Positions 17,993 through 25,705 of a stretch of DNA of 64,000 nt are shown here, one piece after another. The stretch covers positions 368,461 to 432,460 of the forward strand of contig NZ_OBQD01000002.1 of NCBI RefSeq assembly GCF_900220975.1, read 5' to 3'. Position 1 is the first letter of the stretch. Each line of letters opens with the position of its first letter. The DNA comes from Rhizobium subbaraonis. GTDB taxonomy: Bacteria; Pseudomonadota; Alphaproteobacteria; Rhizobiales; Rhizobiaceae. The notes under the pieces are model-generated. The model worked only from the letters and a program-made list of their open reading frames with translations, had not been told where the DNA came from and searched no databases. A program made the translations under genes and the position numbers.

Positions 17993-19111
17993 ATGACCCT
18001 CGACAAATCGCTCTCCCTTGCCGCGGCCGCCCTGATCGCCCTGACGCTTGCCATTGGCGGATGGGCCCTGCAGCGCGACGAGCGCGCCTTGCTCTCCGAC
18101 GCTCAGACGCGGGAGATCGAGGTGACGGCACTCGTCCTTGCGACAGCGATGGATCAGGCCGCCACGCTCTCGGCGACCCAGGCCGAGACGATTGCCCGCG
18201 ATCCGGAGGTCGCATCGCTGATGAGGGCAGGGGATCGTGAAAGCCTTGTGGCGAAAAGCCGTCCCACGCTCGAGCTTCTCGGCAACCTTGCAGGCGTCGA
18301 GGTGCTGCATTTTCACACTGCCGACATGAAGTCGTTTCTGCGCGTCTGGGAGCCAGACAATTTCGGGCAGGATCTCTCCCGCTTCCGGCCCATGATCGTC
18401 GCCGTCAATCACGATCGCCGGCTGCGCAAGGGACTGGAGCTCGGTGTCCGCGGCCTCAGCCTGCGCGCGGTCTCCGCCCTCATGGATGGTGAGCAGCTCG
18501 TGGGCACCGTCGAGGTCGGCGTCGACCTGAAATCGCTCACCGAACTGGCAAAGGCTGCGACCGGAGCCGACTTCGCGCTGTTCCTCGATGCGTCGGCGGG
18601 CGTCTCCGAGGACGGAACGGCGAGCGCCGAGACCGGACTGAAGATGGAGGCCGCCACCGATACCGGGCTCTTCCAGCGCCTGCGCGACGGCGGGCAGGTC
18701 CGCCTGTCGCGGGATTCCTATCTCGAAAAGGTCGAGATCGGCGGACAGACGCTTGGCATGATGGGCCGGCCCCTTCTCGACTTCAGCGGCCGCATGATCG
18801 GCACGATCGTCGTCACCCGGGACCTGACCGAGCTGGAAGGCCATCTGTCGCGCTCGCTTGTCACAATTGCCGCAGTCTGCGTCGTCGGCTTTCTCGTCGT
18901 CTTCTCCACCGTTATGGCAGTCCTCCGCGGGCTCTTGCTTCGACCGCTGCAGCGGCTGACAGCTCAGCTTCGTGACGGAGAGGGCTTGGACCAAGCCGAC
19001 GGCCTCTCCAGTGTTCCGGAGTTCCGCGAGCTTCAGCAGGCCGTTCGGGATGCCGCAGGAGCTGGAAAGCCGCCACCCGCTCTCAGCCTCCGCGCGGAGA
19101 ACCGCCGGTGA
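17993..19111 (+). CDS. Membrane Cache-HAMP receptor lacking an output domain
   Basis: The 372-residue product has an N-terminal helix (about 7-25), a periplasmic domain of roughly 250 residues resembling double-Cache (dCache_3-like: VEVLHFHTADMKSFLRVW, then VRGLSLRAVSALMDGEQLVGTVEVGVDL), a second helix (about 290-312) and a short HAMP-like cytoplasmic segment (LLRPLQRLTAQLRDGEG...EFRELQQAV). It then ends after a Pro/Ala-rich tail; there is no methyl-accepting, kinase, GGDEF or phosphatase domain. Such receptors normally pass a signal to a C-terminal effector. The gene stop overlaps the start of the ion-channel gene (GTGA), so the channel is the obvious partner. The start at 17993 begins directly before the first helix. 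Confidence 0.8.
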   Translation: MTLDKSLSLAAAALIALTLAIGGWALQRDERALLSDAQTREIEVTALVLATAMDQAATLSATQAETIARDPEVASLMRAGDRESLVAKSRPTLELLGNLAGVEVLHFHTADMKSFLRVWEPDNFGQDLSRFRPMIVAVNHDRRLRKGLELGVRGLSLRAVSALMDGEQLVGTVEVGVDLKSLTELAKAATGADFALFLDASAGVSEDGTASAETGLKMEAATDTGLFQRLRDGGQVRLSRDSYLEKVEIGGQTLGMMGRPLLDFSGRMIGTIVVTRDLTELEGHLSRSLVTIAAVCVVGFLVVFSTVMAVLRGLLLRPLQRLTAQLRDGEGLDQADGLSSVPEFRELQQAVRDAAGAGKPPPALSLRAENRR

Positions 19112-20178
19112 CGTGGGCCATTCGTCCCCTGCTGGCCATCATCTTGCCGGGCGCGGCCTTCCTTGTTGCCCTGTGGTCGGCGGCGCTTGTGCAGGCTGCC
19201 GATCTGCCTCAAGGGGCTGCCCTGCCGATACGGGTCAATCTCGCCGTGCGGCTGCTCGATGTCGTCAAGATCTCCGAAACCGCCGGCGAGATCTCAGCGT
19301 CGCTGGAGTACACCGCACGCTGGCACGACCGGACGCAGCGCTTCGATCCGATCGCCACCGGCTCAAGCCGCCGGGATTTCACCGGCGACGAGGCCAGGCG
19401 CGTGCTCAAGACGATCTGGACGCCACGGCTGCTGATCGAAAACCTGATCAACGACCCGCGCAACGAGACGACATCGCTGTCTGTCTTCTCGGACGGGGCA
19501 GTCGTCCTGATCCGTCACCTGGAAGCGGATTTCCGCATTATCAGCGATCTCTCCGCCTTTCCCTTCGATCGGCAGACACTTGTCTTTCCCTTTGTATCGG
19601 AGGCGTATCCGGCCGACGAGGTCGTCTTCGTCGTCGACGACCGCGACCGCGAACTCTCCACTTTCGCCGCAGCCCTGACCGCTTCGGACTGGACGGCGAC
19701 ATCGATGCGTTCTGCGATGGAAACGTTCTACGGCTGGAACGCCCGCCCCTTCGTTCGGGCCAGCGCAAAGATCGTCGTCGAACGCGCCTGGCCGCGCTAT
19801 TTTCTCAGGATCTTCGTGCCATTCGTCGCCGTGCTGACGGTGTCGCTCTTCATTCTCTGGGCCTCGCGAACGACCTTTTCCGACACGATCGGCATTACCT
19901 ATAGCGCTCTGCTGGCTTTGGCCGCGCTCAGTTTCACGTTCGAAGGCAGCTTCCCCGGCAGCATGTCGGTCAATTCGCCGATCGCCTTCATGATCTCGCT
20001 CGGTTATTTCTACCTGATCTTCGTGCTGCTGGTCGACCTGCTGATGACCCACGAAAAGTTGCCCGGCGCGCGCACAAACCCCTGCCTTACCGCGGAAGTC
20101 CGCGCGCAGATCCGCTATGCTCTGCCGATCATCTTCACGACCGTCTGCGTCTGCATCATCCTGCGTTCGCTGGCCTGA
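19108..20178 (+). CDS. Pentameric ligand-gated ion channel (Cys-loop/pro-loop family, GLIC-like)
   Basis: A 356-residue member of the prokaryotic pLGIC family. After a signal peptide (about 1-30) comes the beta-sandwich ligand-binding domain: EYTARWHDRTQRFDP (residues 68-81, loop with the invariant Trp-x-Asp), IWTPRLLIEN, and the pro-loop DLSAFPFDRQTL with P152 in place of a disulfide loop. Four helices follow: M1 about 231-251 with its conserved Pro (P238), M2 about 258-279, M3 292-312, M4 336-354. M2 ends with EGSFP, aligning with the GLIC ETNLP turn. An Asp (D259) lies at the inner mouth of M2 and a Leu at 9', which suggests a cation-selective pore (inference). GTG start at 19108, coupled to the Cache receptor gene. 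Confidence 0.9.
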   Translation: MTWAIRPLLAIILPGAAFLVALWSAALVQAADLPQGAALPIRVNLAVRLLDVVKISETAGEISASLEYTARWHDRTQRFDPIATGSSRRDFTGDEARRVLKTIWTPRLLIENLINDPRNETTSLSVFSDGAVVLIRHLEADFRIISDLSAFPFDRQTLVFPFVSEAYPADEVVFVVDDRDRELSTFAAALTASDWTATSMRSAMETFYGWNARPFVRASAKIVVERAWPRYFLRIFVPFVAVLTVSLFILWASRTTFSDTIGITYSALLALAALSFTFEGSFPGSMSVNSPIAFMISLGYFYLIFVLLVDLLMTHEKLPGARTNPCLTAEVRAQIRYALPIIFTTVCVCIILRSLA

Positions 20179-20290
20179 CGATCCCTCCTGGGCTGCCTCG
20201 ACGCGTGGCGAAGTCCTGGTGCCGTGCGCCTGGTTGACTGCGCGAACAACGGCATCCTCTGTCGGTTTCGAACCCGGCAACGCATGAAAT

Positions 20291-20338
20291 TGATAGAACA
20301 TTCCTATCATGCGATTAGGTCAGCCCGCTTGACCTAAT
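20291..20338. promoter_or_regulatory. Two adjacent dyads upstream of the molybdoenzyme gene
   Basis: TGATAG-N7-CTATCA lies at 20291-20309. ATTAGGTCA-N7-TGACCTAAT (9-bp arms, perfect) lies at 20314-20338, ending one base before a possible TTG start. The first looks like a LysR or similar operator; the second could be an operator or an RNA hairpin masking translation. No regulator gene adjoins except the small winged-helix gene at the far end of the operon. Confidence 0.55.
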
Positions 20339-20362
20339 TTGGCGATCGTCAATACAGGAGGA

Positions 20363-22657
20363 ATGGACACAGGATTTATCGGCAAGAAGTCATCGGCCGC
20401 TGGCGGCTGGGGTGCATTGAAGAGCTGCGGCAAGCGGCTGCTTGAAAGCGGTACGCCGCTGTCCGGCGCGCGCACCATGCTCAAGGCGAACCAGCCCGAC
20501 GGGTTCGATTGCCCCGGCTGCGCGTGGGGTGACCCCGAACACGGTTCTTCCTTCGAGTTCTGCGAAAACGGCGTAAAGGCCGTCGCCTGGGAATCGACCG
20601 AGAAGCGCGCCACACCGGACTTCTTCGCGACCAGCACCGTCTCGGCGCTGCGTCAGCTGACCGACTACGAGCTCGAGGCAAACGGTCGCCTCACGCATCC
20701 CATGCGTTACGACCCGGCAAGCGACCGCTACCTGCCGGTTGCCTGGGAAGAAGCCTTCGCCGAGATCGGCAGTATCCTGAAGCGGCTGGACAGCCCCGAC
20801 CGCGCGGAATTCTACACCTCCGGACGGGCGAGCAACGAGGCGGCCTATCTCTATCAGCTGTTCGTGCGCATTTACGGCACCAACAATTTTCCCGATTGCT
20901 CCAACATGTGCCACGAGGCAAGCGGGGTGGCGCTGCGCCAGGCCATCGGCGTCGGCAAGGGCACCGTGTTGCTGGAGGACTTTGAAAAGGCGGATGCGAT
21001 CTTCGTGATCGGCCAGAATCCGGGCACCAACCATCCGCGCATGCTCGGAGACCTGCGCCGAGCGGCCAGGCGCGGTGCGCGCGTCGTCGTCTTCAACCCC
21101 ATCCGCGAACGCGGTCTCGAACGCTTTTCCGATCCGCAGGACAAGATCGAGATGCTGCGCGGCGGCTCTACCGACATTGCCAGCCATTACCTTCAGCCGC
21201 AGCTCGGCGGCGACATGGCCGCGGTTCGCGGCATGGCCAAGGTGGTGTTCGCGGCCGAGGACACGGCAGTCGCCGCCGGTCTTCCGCCCGTGCTGGACCA
21301 CGACTTCCTCGCCGAACACTGCATAGGGCTGGCCGACTACCGCAGCGCCGTGGAAGCGACCGGCTGGGCCGAGATCGAGGATCAGTCGGGGCTGACCCGG
21401 CAGGAAATCGAACAGGCGGCGGACGTCTACATGAACGCCGAGCGGGTGATCTGCACCTGGGCGATGGGCGTCACCCAGCACATTCATTCCGTCGCCACGA
21501 TCCGCGAGATCACCAACTTCATGCTCCTGCGCGGCAATATCGGCAAGCCAGGCGCCGGCCTCTGCCCCGTTCGCGGCCACTCCAACGTGCAGGGCGACCG
21601 TACCGTCGGCATCAACGAGAAGCCACCCGCCGCGTTTCTCGACGCACTGGAAAAGAGGTTCGGCTTCGCAGTACCCCGCGCCGACGGGCATAATGTGCTT
21701 GCCGCCATCGGCGCCATGCTCGACGGGTCGGCGCAGGCCTTCATCGGCCTCGGCGGCAATTTCGCCCGCGCCACACCCGACAGCGCCCTCGTCGAGAGGG
21801 CGCTGCGCCAGCTGAAGCTGACAGTCCACATCGCAACCAAGCCAAACCATTCGCATCTGATGCCGGGCGAGGTCTCCTTCATCCTGCCGTGCCTCGGCCG
21901 CACCGAGATGGACATAAACTCGGCCGGAAATTCCCAGCTGATCAGCGTCGAGGATTCGATGAGCATGGTGCATGGTTCGGCCGGCATCAATCGCCCGGCC
22001 TCGCCGCATCTTCTTTCCGAGGTCGGCATCATCGCGGGCATCGCCGAAGCGACGGTCGGCAGCGGAGTGGTCGACTGGCGCGAACTGGCGGAAGACTACG
22101 ACCGCATCCGCGATCTGATCGAGGCGACGATACCGGGCTTCGAAGCCTATAACGCGCGTCTGCGCAAGCCACGCGGCTTTCACCTGCGCAACGCTGCAGC
22201 GCACAGGGAATGGAATACACCGGCGGGCAAGGCGTCTTTTGCCTCCGGGCCTTTGCCACAGGAAACGGTGCACCAGCGGGCGCGAAAGGGGCAGGGGCGG
22301 TTTGCCCTGCAGACCTTCCGCTCGCACGACCAGTACAACACGACCGTCTACGGCCTCGACGATCGCTATCGCGGCGTCTATGGCGAGCGGCAGGTGATCT
22401 TCATCCATCCGGACGACCTGAAAGCCCTGAACGCCTCGGCGGGCGAGCGCGTCGACGTCGTCGGGGACCATGACGACGGCATCGAGCGGGTGGCCCGCGA
22501 CTTCCGCTTCGTGCCCTACGACATTCCGCGCGGCAGCATCGCCGGTTATTATCCCGAGCTGAACGTACTCGTACCGCTCGGCAGCGCCGGGGAAGAGAGC
22601 GACACGCCGACTTCAAAGTCGATCATGGTCTCCTTCCGCAAACGTGAGGCCGCGTGA
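20363..22657 (+). CDS. YdeP/FdhF-type molybdopterin oxidoreductase
   Basis: About 764 residues, the length of YdeP-type formate-dehydrogenase-alpha homologues. The N-terminus has a C-x2-C pair (C50, C53; CPGCAWGDPEHG) instead of the four-Cys motif for a 4Fe-4S cluster, so electron transfer differs from classic FDH. The probable molybdenum ligand is C183 in NMCHEASG; FVIGQNPGTNHPRML, GNIGKPGAGLCPVRGHSNVQGDR and the C-terminal molydopterin-dinucleotide domain (QTFRSHDQYNTTVYG) follow. E. coli YdeP is linked to acid resistance; the substrate is unknown. The start is uncertain: ATG 20363 has AGGAGG only one base upstream, and TTG 20339 is in frame. The stop overlaps the next gene (GTGA). Confidence 0.85.
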   Translation: MDTGFIGKKSSAAGGWGALKSCGKRLLESGTPLSGARTMLKANQPDGFDCPGCAWGDPEHGSSFEFCENGVKAVAWESTEKRATPDFFATSTVSALRQLTDYELEANGRLTHPMRYDPASDRYLPVAWEEAFAEIGSILKRLDSPDRAEFYTSGRASNEAAYLYQLFVRIYGTNNFPDCSNMCHEASGVALRQAIGVGKGTVLLEDFEKADAIFVIGQNPGTNHPRMLGDLRRAARRGARVVVFNPIRERGLERFSDPQDKIEMLRGGSTDIASHYLQPQLGGDMAAVRGMAKVVFAAEDTAVAAGLPPVLDHDFLAEHCIGLADYRSAVEATGWAEIEDQSGLTRQEIEQAADVYMNAERVICTWAMGVTQHIHSVATIREITNFMLLRGNIGKPGAGLCPVRGHSNVQGDRTVGINEKPPAAFLDALEKRFGFAVPRADGHNVLAAIGAMLDGSAQAFIGLGGNFARATPDSALVERALRQLKLTVHIATKPNHSHLMPGEVSFILPCLGRTEMDINSAGNSQLISVEDSMSMVHGSAGINRPASPHLLSEVGIIAGIAEATVGSGVVDWRELAEDYDRIRDLIEATIPGFEAYNARLRKPRGFHLRNAAAHREWNTPAGKASFASGPLPQETVHQRARKGQGRFALQTFRSHDQYNTTVYGLDDRYRGVYGERQVIFIHPDDLKALNASAGERVDVVGDHDDGIERVARDFRFVPYDIPRGSIAGYYPELNVLVPLGSAGEESDTPTSKSIMVSFRKREAA

Positions 22658-22959
22658 GCGGTCATCACCACGATGCGGAGGCCTTTCTCGCTCTCGTCGA
22701 ACAGAAGCGGGGGCAGGATACGCAGCGGACCCCCATACAGGCGGCGATCCTTACCGCATTGGAACTCGGGATTGCCAACGACAGCCGCACGTTCTCCCGC
22801 CTTCTCGGCATCTCCCATGCGCTCGTCCTGCGTGAGCTAACCGCGCTGACGGAGCGCGGCGACGCCTTGCACATAGTGAAGCGGGACGAGCGGACGCTGC
22901 GCACGCACTACGAACCGCTCGCCGGAGCCCATCCCCGTACAGCCTGCATCAACATTTGA
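22654..22959 (+). CDS. Small winged-helix-like partner of the molybdoenzyme
   Basis: A 101-residue protein with GTG start inside the stop of the oxidoreductase gene. The middle (residues 27-85) reads as a winged helix: AILTALELGIANDSRTFSRLLGISHALVLRELTALTERGDALHIV. It opens with His-rich SGHHHD. Proteins like this are found behind FdhF/YdeP-type genes in rhizobia; I do not recognise a proven function. It could be a regulator of the operon or a protein-protein adaptor. Translational coupling with the enzyme argues for a stoichiometric partner. Confidence 0.7.
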   Translation: MSGHHHDAEAFLALVEQKRGQDTQRTPIQAAILTALELGIANDSRTFSRLLGISHALVLRELTALTERGDALHIVKRDERTLRTHYEPLAGAHPRTACINI

Positions 22960-23060
22960 TGGCAAAGCCGGTGACAGCGCCCGCCTGGCTGTGGGATAGA
23001 GCCGTCTGAAAGTCCGCCGGCGTCTGGCTTCCGGCGCACGAACAGATCGAGGAGCCGCCC

Positions 23061-24359
23061 TTGTCCGTCCGCCACTATACAATTCCAAGAATGTTCATTC
23101 GCGACCACCTCGTCACGGTCCCGCTCGACTGGTCGGACCCGGGAGGGGCGACGATCGAGGTCTTTGCCCGCGAGGTGTGCGACCCGACGAAGGCAGGCGA
23201 GACGTTGCCTTTGCTTCTGTTCCTGCAGGGCGGGCCGGGCGGCAAGTCTCCCAGGCCTGCCGGCGGCGGGCCGGGCTGGCTCGCGCACGCCCTCAAGACC
23301 CATCGGGTCGTGCTCATCGATCAGCGCGGCACGGGCCGCAGCACGCGCATCGAGAGCGCCACCATGGCAGGCTTTGAAAGCGGAATGGACGCGGCCGACT
23401 ACCTCTGCCACTTCCGCGCCGACAGCATCGTCGCGGACTGCGAACACCTGCGAAAGACGGTGTTCGGCGACGTGAAATGGGAGACGCTCGGCCAAAGCTA
23501 CGGCGGCTTCCTCACGCTGACCTACCTTTCCAACGCGCCGGAAGGTCTTGCAGCCTGTTATGTCACCGGCGGGCTTTCGGGCTTGCAGGCAACGGCCGAC
23601 GACATCTATCGCCTCACCTATCCGCGTGTGGCGGAGAAGAATGCGCGTTACTACCTCCGCTATCCGCACGACCGGGAGCGGATCGGCCGTATTGCCGACT
23701 TCATCGCGGCAAACGACGTCCGCCTTCCGGATGGCGACCGGCTGACGGTGCGCCGGCTGCAGACGATCGGCATAGACCTCGGCATGGCGCCCGGCTTCGA
23801 GAGCATTCACTGGCTGATGGACGAGGCTTTCTCCGGCCCGTCAGAAGACCGGCTTTCCGACCATTTTCTCGCCTCGGTGATGACGCTCACCGCCTATGAC
23901 GCCAACCCGCTCTTCGCCGTCCTGCAGGAAAGCATCTACGGCCAGGGCGACGGCGCAACCGGCTGGGCAGCCGAGCGCATCCGCGCCGAACATCCAGCCT
24001 TCGCCGACACGTGCCGGCCGCTGCTCCTGACCGGCGAGATGATGTATCCGTGGATGTTCTCCGAAATCCGCTCGCTGCGCCCGTTCCAGGCCGCAGCCGA
24101 GGCCCTTGCGGCCCGCCCGCGATTTGGCCGCCTCTACGATCCCGAACGACTGGCAGCCAACGAGGTGCCCGTCGCCGCTGCCGTCTATTTCGACGACATG
24201 TATGTCGATGCTGGCCTGTCGCTGGAGACGGCGCGGCATGTCGGCAATGTCGAGACCTGGGTAACGAACGAATACGAGCACGACGGCGTACGCCAGACCG
24301 ACGCCGTCTTCACCCGGCTGGTCAACATGGTGAAGGAACGCGGCGGTCCGCGCCGATAG
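23061..24359 (+). CDS. Alpha/beta hydrolase, proline iminopeptidase family (S33)
   Basis: 432 residues with the S33 pattern: oxyanion-hole loop LQGGPGGKS (about 55-63), IDQRGTGRS (the DQRG motif), nucleophile S146 in GQSYGG, and a candidate catalytic His in EYEHDG near the C-terminus. An alpha-helical cap lies between about 165 and 300. The TTG at 23061 follows a GAGGAG site and is preferred; an ATG at 23091 would lose the first strand. The family removes N-terminal proline or other residues from small peptides. It is probably its own transcription unit, about 100 bp after the winged-helix gene. Confidence 0.85.
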   Translation: MSVRHYTIPRMFIRDHLVTVPLDWSDPGGATIEVFAREVCDPTKAGETLPLLLFLQGGPGGKSPRPAGGGPGWLAHALKTHRVVLIDQRGTGRSTRIESATMAGFESGMDAADYLCHFRADSIVADCEHLRKTVFGDVKWETLGQSYGGFLTLTYLSNAPEGLAACYVTGGLSGLQATADDIYRLTYPRVAEKNARYYLRYPHDRERIGRIADFIAANDVRLPDGDRLTVRRLQTIGIDLGMAPGFESIHWLMDEAFSGPSEDRLSDHFLASVMTLTAYDANPLFAVLQESIYGQGDGATGWAAERIRAEHPAFADTCRPLLLTGEMMYPWMFSEIRSLRPFQAAAEALAARPRFGRLYDPERLAANEVPVAAAVYFDDMYVDAGLSLETARHVGNVETWVTNEYEHDGVRQTDAVFTRLVNMVKERGGPRR

Positions 24360-24521
24360 GCGTCGCGCCACGGACTGACGGGCCAACGCGCCCGGATGCT
24401 CGTGGCCCGACTGTCGCAATGTTGCGACAGTTATCGCCGATGCCCGGCAGATGATCGACGGGCAGTTGTTGCGTCGGAATTCCGATTGCGCCACAATCCG
24501 CCCCGGTTCAGGGAGGAGCCA

Positions 24522-25481
24522 ATGCCGGGACACTCTGCGCATGTGGAGCACGTCTATACGTCTGCGCTTCAGGGATCGGCTGCCGCGAGTTCGCCGATCG
24601 TCGCCTCATGGCAGCGCTGCATGACGGTGCATCGACTTGCACCGGAGGAGGACCGCACGCCCCTGCGCCTTACATCCCGCGAATTCGAACTGGCCCAGGC
24701 AGAATCCGGACAACTGGTTGCCATTGCCGTCGATGAACTCGACCGGCTTTTCGCCCTGCTCGGAAAGGCCGGCTACTGCGTACTTCTGACAGATCGCAGC
24801 GGCGTGGCGCTCGAGCGTCGCGGCGCACGCGGCGACGACAGGGAATTCCAGAACCTCGGCCTCTGGACCGGATCGATCTGGACCGAGGCCAGCGTGGGGA
24901 CTAACGGCATCGGGACCGCGCTTGCCGACGATCGACCGGTTACGGTTTTCCGACACCAGCATTTCCTCTCCTCCAATATCGGGCTTTGCTGCGCGACGGC
25001 GCCCATCCGCGACCATCGCGGCCAGCTTGCCGCAGCACTCGACATTTCCACCTGCCGCGACGACGTCGACGAGATGACGCTGTCGATCCTGTCGCAGGCG
25101 GTTCGCGATGCGGCAACGCGCATCGAGGTGAACCTTTTCCGCAGCGCGTTCTCCGGCGCGCGCTTCATCATGCTACCCACCGGAGCGAATACGGCTGCCG
25201 CTCTTCTTGCCGTCGACCGGCACGACCTGGTGGTCGGCGCAACCCGCGCCGCGCGTCTGGCGCTCAAGCTCGACGACCGCCGGATTGCCGCCGGCGTGGC
25301 GGCCGCCGATGCCCTGCAGGAGGGAACTGCCGCGGCCGGCGAAGAGCTGGCCGAAGCGGAAAAGGCGGCGCTCGTGCGTGCGCTGTCGCGGACCAACGGC
25401 AACATCTCCCGCGCCGCGCAGGCCCTTGGGATGAGCCGGGCCACCCTGCATCGGAAGCTGAAGAAGCTCGACCTGCACTGA
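24522..25481 (+). CDS. GAF-domain regulator with Fis-type HTH, AAA+ domain missing
   Basis: 319 residues. The N-terminal part (SPIVASWQRCMTVHRLAPEEDRTPLRLTSREFELAQ) and the GAF domain (GYCVLLTDRSGVALER ... GTNGIGTALADDRPVTVFRHQHF ... CATAPIRDHRGQLAAALDIS) match the sensor half of AcoR-type activators. After a linker it goes directly to a Fis helix-turn-helix (NISRAAQALGMSRATLHRKLKKL). No Walker A, GAFTGA or Walker B exists, so it cannot itself drive sigma-54 open-complex formation. It may act as a repressor or as a sigma-70 activator. The ATG at 24522 follows GGGAGGAG. Compare the complete AcoR-type gene at 35089. Confidence 0.85.
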   Translation: MPGHSAHVEHVYTSALQGSAAASSPIVASWQRCMTVHRLAPEEDRTPLRLTSREFELAQAESGQLVAIAVDELDRLFALLGKAGYCVLLTDRSGVALERRGARGDDREFQNLGLWTGSIWTEASVGTNGIGTALADDRPVTVFRHQHFLSSNIGLCCATAPIRDHRGQLAAALDISTCRDDVDEMTLSILSQAVRDAATRIEVNLFRSAFSGARFIMLPTGANTAAALLAVDRHDLVVGATRAARLALKLDDRRIAAGVAAADALQEGTAAAGEELAEAEKAALVRALSRTNGNISRAAQALGMSRATLHRKLKKLDLH

Positions 25482-25705
25482 CCGCGCTGCGAGCGTCGCC
25501 CCATCTCGGCCCGGTTGCTCGTTCCTCATTTGACGCCCTGAACATTAAAGGGGCATGGTGCCGCCGCACCAGAGCTACTCAGCCCTCGCCACTCACATTC
25601 ACCGGCTCCGCCCAATGGGGCAGTCGAGAGCCGTGCCGGCTGCAATTACATGAGTTCACCGCCAAAAGCCGGCATCTGGCTTCCCTGGAACAACGTGACA
25701 TCGGC

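Noticed and set aside
20390..22471. A 693-codon open frame on the minus strand
   Set aside because: Opposite the molybdoenzyme gene, whose motifs are unambiguous; composition typical of a shadow frame.
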